A stretch of DNA of 17,894 bases from JALNZF01 sp049793155 (GTDB lineage Bacteria; Nitrospirota; UBA9217): NCBI GenBank assembly GCA_049793155.1, contig JBARBN010000210.1, forward strand, positions 1 to 17,894, in the 5' to 3' direction. Positions 16,173 through 17,894 of this stretch are shown here, piece by piece. The position numbers and the translations under genes are program-made. Position 1 is the stretch's first letter; each line of letters opens with the position of its first letter. The notes under the pieces were generated by a model. The model did not search any database. It saw nothing but the letters and a program-made list of their open reading frames with translations, and had not been told where the DNA came from.

Positions 16173-16187
16173 GAATTTCAGAAACAT

Positions 16188-17528
16188 ATGCTTTTCCTTA
16201 CTCTGCTTGTAATCATACTGCTTATCCTCCTGAACGGTTTTTTTGCAGCGGCCGAAATATCATTGATCTCGCTGCGCAAAAGCCGCGTGCGGCATCTTGT
16301 AAAAATCGGGAACAGGAAGGCACTAAGGATCCAGAAGCTCCAGGAGGAACCGGAGCGTTTTCTTGCCACCATTCAGGTCGGCATTACGCTCATCGGGACG
16401 CTTGCAGCCACGTTCGGCGGGGTAATAGCCATAGAGCGCATCAAACCTTTTTTTGCTTCCCTGCCGATGGAATTCTTCCAAAGAGCTGCCGAACCGATCG
16501 CAGTCGGTATTGTCGTGAGCGTGATAACGTATCTGACTTTGGTGTTCGGAGAACTGGTCCCCAAGTCGTTTGCGATCCGCAATGCTGAAAAGATCGCATT
16601 TTTTACCTCAACATCCGTCGACGTTCTTTCCAGGACCTTTCGCTGGGTCCTGCGCATGCTGACCGCATCGAGTAATTTTGTCATTGGTTTGTTCGTTTCC
16701 TCGCATGAGCACGAACCATCTCTGGTGTCGGAAGACGAGGTCAAATATCTCATCCGGGAGGGGCGCAAGAGCGGGGTGTTCGAACCGTCGGAAGAGGACC
16801 TTATCCACAGCGTGTTCCGATTCACCGACACTGTGGTAAAAGAGGTGATGGTTCCCAGAACCGAGATCGTGGCAGTCGAAGCGGAGAGCGACGTTGATTC
16901 GATCCTTCATACCATGAATGAGAAGGGGTTCTCCCGGCTGCCGGTATATTCCGAGACCATCGACAACATTATCGGCGTAGTTTATCTCAAGGACATTTTG
17001 CCGCTTCACCTTTTAGAGAAGGAGGTCAGTCTCAACCAGATCCTCAGGAAGCCCTATATTGTTCCTCCCAATAAGAATGTCAGCGTTCTGTTAAAAGAGA
17101 TGCGGGAAAAACGCATTCACCTGGCCCTGGTCGGTGATGAATACGGAGGCACCGACGGCCTGGTGACCATGGAAGATCTTATCGAAGAGATCATCGGAGA
17201 CATCAGGGATGAGCAGGAGAAGGAACTGCGGGAGATCAACGAGATCGCCGCAAACCGGTACATCGTAGACGGAAGGACTGACATCGGCAAGGTGAACGAC
17301 GAACTGGGGATCAGACTGCCGGAAGACGAATTCGAGACAATCGGCGGTTTTCTGCTTGGGCTCTTCGGGCGATTGCCTGCCGAGGGCGACCAGATCAAAC
17401 ACCAGAACGTCCTGTTCACCGTGCTTCGGCTGAGGAAGAACCGGATATCGCGCATCCGGGTGCTCAAATATACGGAGGATAACCAGGAGAGAGGGGAACA
17501 TGAAGACGCCGCTGATACTCGAGACTGA
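16188..17528 (+). CDS. CNNM/CorC (HlyC-type) membrane protein with CBS pair
   Basis: A 446-residue member of the family often annotated as 'hemolysin' or CorC; characterised relatives affect Mg2+/Co2+ export. It has an N-terminal CNNM (DUF21) membrane domain (about 1-185: a hydrophobic first helix, NGFFAAAEISLISLRKSR, then LVFGELVPKSFAI), two CBS domains (about 205-330, with VMVPRTEIVAVEA, GFSRLPVYSE and LALVGDEYGGTDGLVTMEDLIEEIIGDI), and a CorC_HlyC C-terminal domain (about 345-430, GRTDIGKVNDELG and ETIGGFLLG). I chose the ATG at 16188; a TTG 18 nt upstream lies inside the inverted-repeat tip. Neither start has a clear Shine-Dalgarno. The true substrate is unknown. The stop overlaps purC by 29 bp, so the two are probably co-transcribed. 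Confidence 0.9.
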   Translation: MLFLTLLVIILLILLNGFFAAAEISLISLRKSRVRHLVKIGNRKALRIQKLQEEPERFLATIQVGITLIGTLAATFGGVIAIERIKPFFASLPMEFFQRAAEPIAVGIVVSVITYLTLVFGELVPKSFAIRNAEKIAFFTSTSVDVLSRTFRWVLRMLTASSNFVIGLFVSSHEHEPSLVSEDEVKYLIREGRKSGVFEPSEEDLIHSVFRFTDTVVKEVMVPRTEIVAVEAESDVDSILHTMNEKGFSRLPVYSETIDNIIGVVYLKDILPLHLLEKEVSLNQILRKPYIVPPNKNVSVLLKEMREKRIHLALVGDEYGGTDGLVTMEDLIEEIIGDIRDEQEKELREINEIAANRYIVDGRTDIGKVNDELGIRLPEDEFETIGGFLLGLFGRLPAEGDQIKHQNVLFTVLRLRKNRISRIRVLKYTEDNQERGEHEDAADTRD

Positions 17529-17894
17529 TCTCGCGGGGCTCAAACCGCCAAAACGGGGCAAGGTCAGGGACATCTATGACCTTGGCGATAAGCTTCTCAT
17601 CATTGCAACAGACAGGATATCTGCTTTCGATGTGGTGCTGCCGAACGCGGTACCGGAAAAGGGAAGAGTGCTGACCCAGATATCGCATTTCTGGTTTTCG
17701 AAGACCGCGGACATCGTACCCAACCACATCATATCCCTGGATGTCCGTGATTATCCTGCTGAATGCAAGCCTCATGCTGCACTCCTCGAAGGGAGAAGCA
17801 TGCTTGTGAAGAAGTCGCAACCGCTGCCCGTAGAATGTATCGTGCGCGGCTACCTTTCCGGCTCCGGACTGAAGGAGTACAAGGCAACGGGTTC
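17500..17894 (+). CDS. purC: SAICAR synthase (PurC), 3' end beyond the window
   Basis: This cytosolic enzyme of de novo purine synthesis joins CAIR and aspartate with ATP to give SAICAR. The visible 131 residues start at an ATG after GAGAGGGG, inside the end of the upstream gene. They carry GKVRDIYD (20-27), ATDRISAFD (36-44), the TQISHFWF helix and ECIVRGYLSGSGLKEY, all typical of PurC. The opening LETDLAGLKPPKRGKVRD matches the roughly 290-300-residue bacterial form rather than the shorter ~240-residue form. The window ends in mid-codon, so nothing can be said of the C-terminal half. The 29-bp overlap with the CNNM/CorC gene suggests translational coupling. Confidence 0.96.
   Translation, partial: MKTPLILETDLAGLKPPKRGKVRDIYDLGDKLLIIATDRISAFDVVLPNAVPEKGRVLTQISHFWFSKTADIVPNHIISLDVRDYPAECKPHAALLEGRSMLVKKSQPLPVECIVRGYLSGSGLKEYKATG

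Overview
The window comes from a Gram-negative (diderm) bacterium. It encodes a lipoprotein with a lipobox, an outer-membrane beta-barrel protein ending in Phe, and a type IV pilus motor. The pilB-pilT-pilC-pilS-pilR order, mixed GC-rich coding and AT-rich intergenic DNA, and neighbours such as a DUF512 radical-SAM protein resemble Desulfobacterota (Geobacter-like) or Nitrospirota genomes. That placement is an inference from gene content and order, not a phylogeny. Every gene I can support lies on the + strand.

Layout. (1) 1-466: a complete tRNA-Thr(CGU), then a gene-free leader. (2) 467-3409: a secreted pair, a large Ig-like lipoprotein followed by an outer-membrane beta-barrel protein, separated by 69 bp that hold a hairpin. 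(3) 3410-3872: an AT-rich gap ending in an excellent sigma-70 promoter with a perfect dyad across its -10 box. (4) 3873-7002: a tight run of pgsA (phosphatidylglycerophosphate synthase), a small XRE-type DNA-binding protein, the DUF512 PDZ/radical-SAM protein and aroE, with touching or overlapping ends. (5) 7039-14447: a second promoter, then the type IV pilus block pilB (extension ATPase), pilT (retraction ATPase), pilC (inner-membrane platform), pilS (sensor kinase) and pilR (sigma-54 activator). (6) 14467-15974: ubiD, a prenylated-FMN decarboxylase whose best promoter is so close to the ATG that the mRNA may be leaderless. (7) 15975-16187: a gene-free spacer with an inverted repeat, possibly a small non-autonomous repeat element. 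(8) 16188-17894: a CNNM/CorC-type membrane protein with CBS domains overlapping the start of purC, which runs off the window.

The pilus block holds the motor and its two-component regulator but no pilin. In many related loci pilA follows pilR; here ubiD does. PilR should act at a sigma-54 promoter elsewhere. I found no convincing new defence or mobile system. The least described parts are the Ig-like lipoprotein with its cysteine-rich, Asp/Asn/Gly-loop insert, its beta-barrel neighbour, the XRE gene inside the pgsA operon with a possible operator at that operon's promoter, and the repeat-like spacer at 15975-16187.
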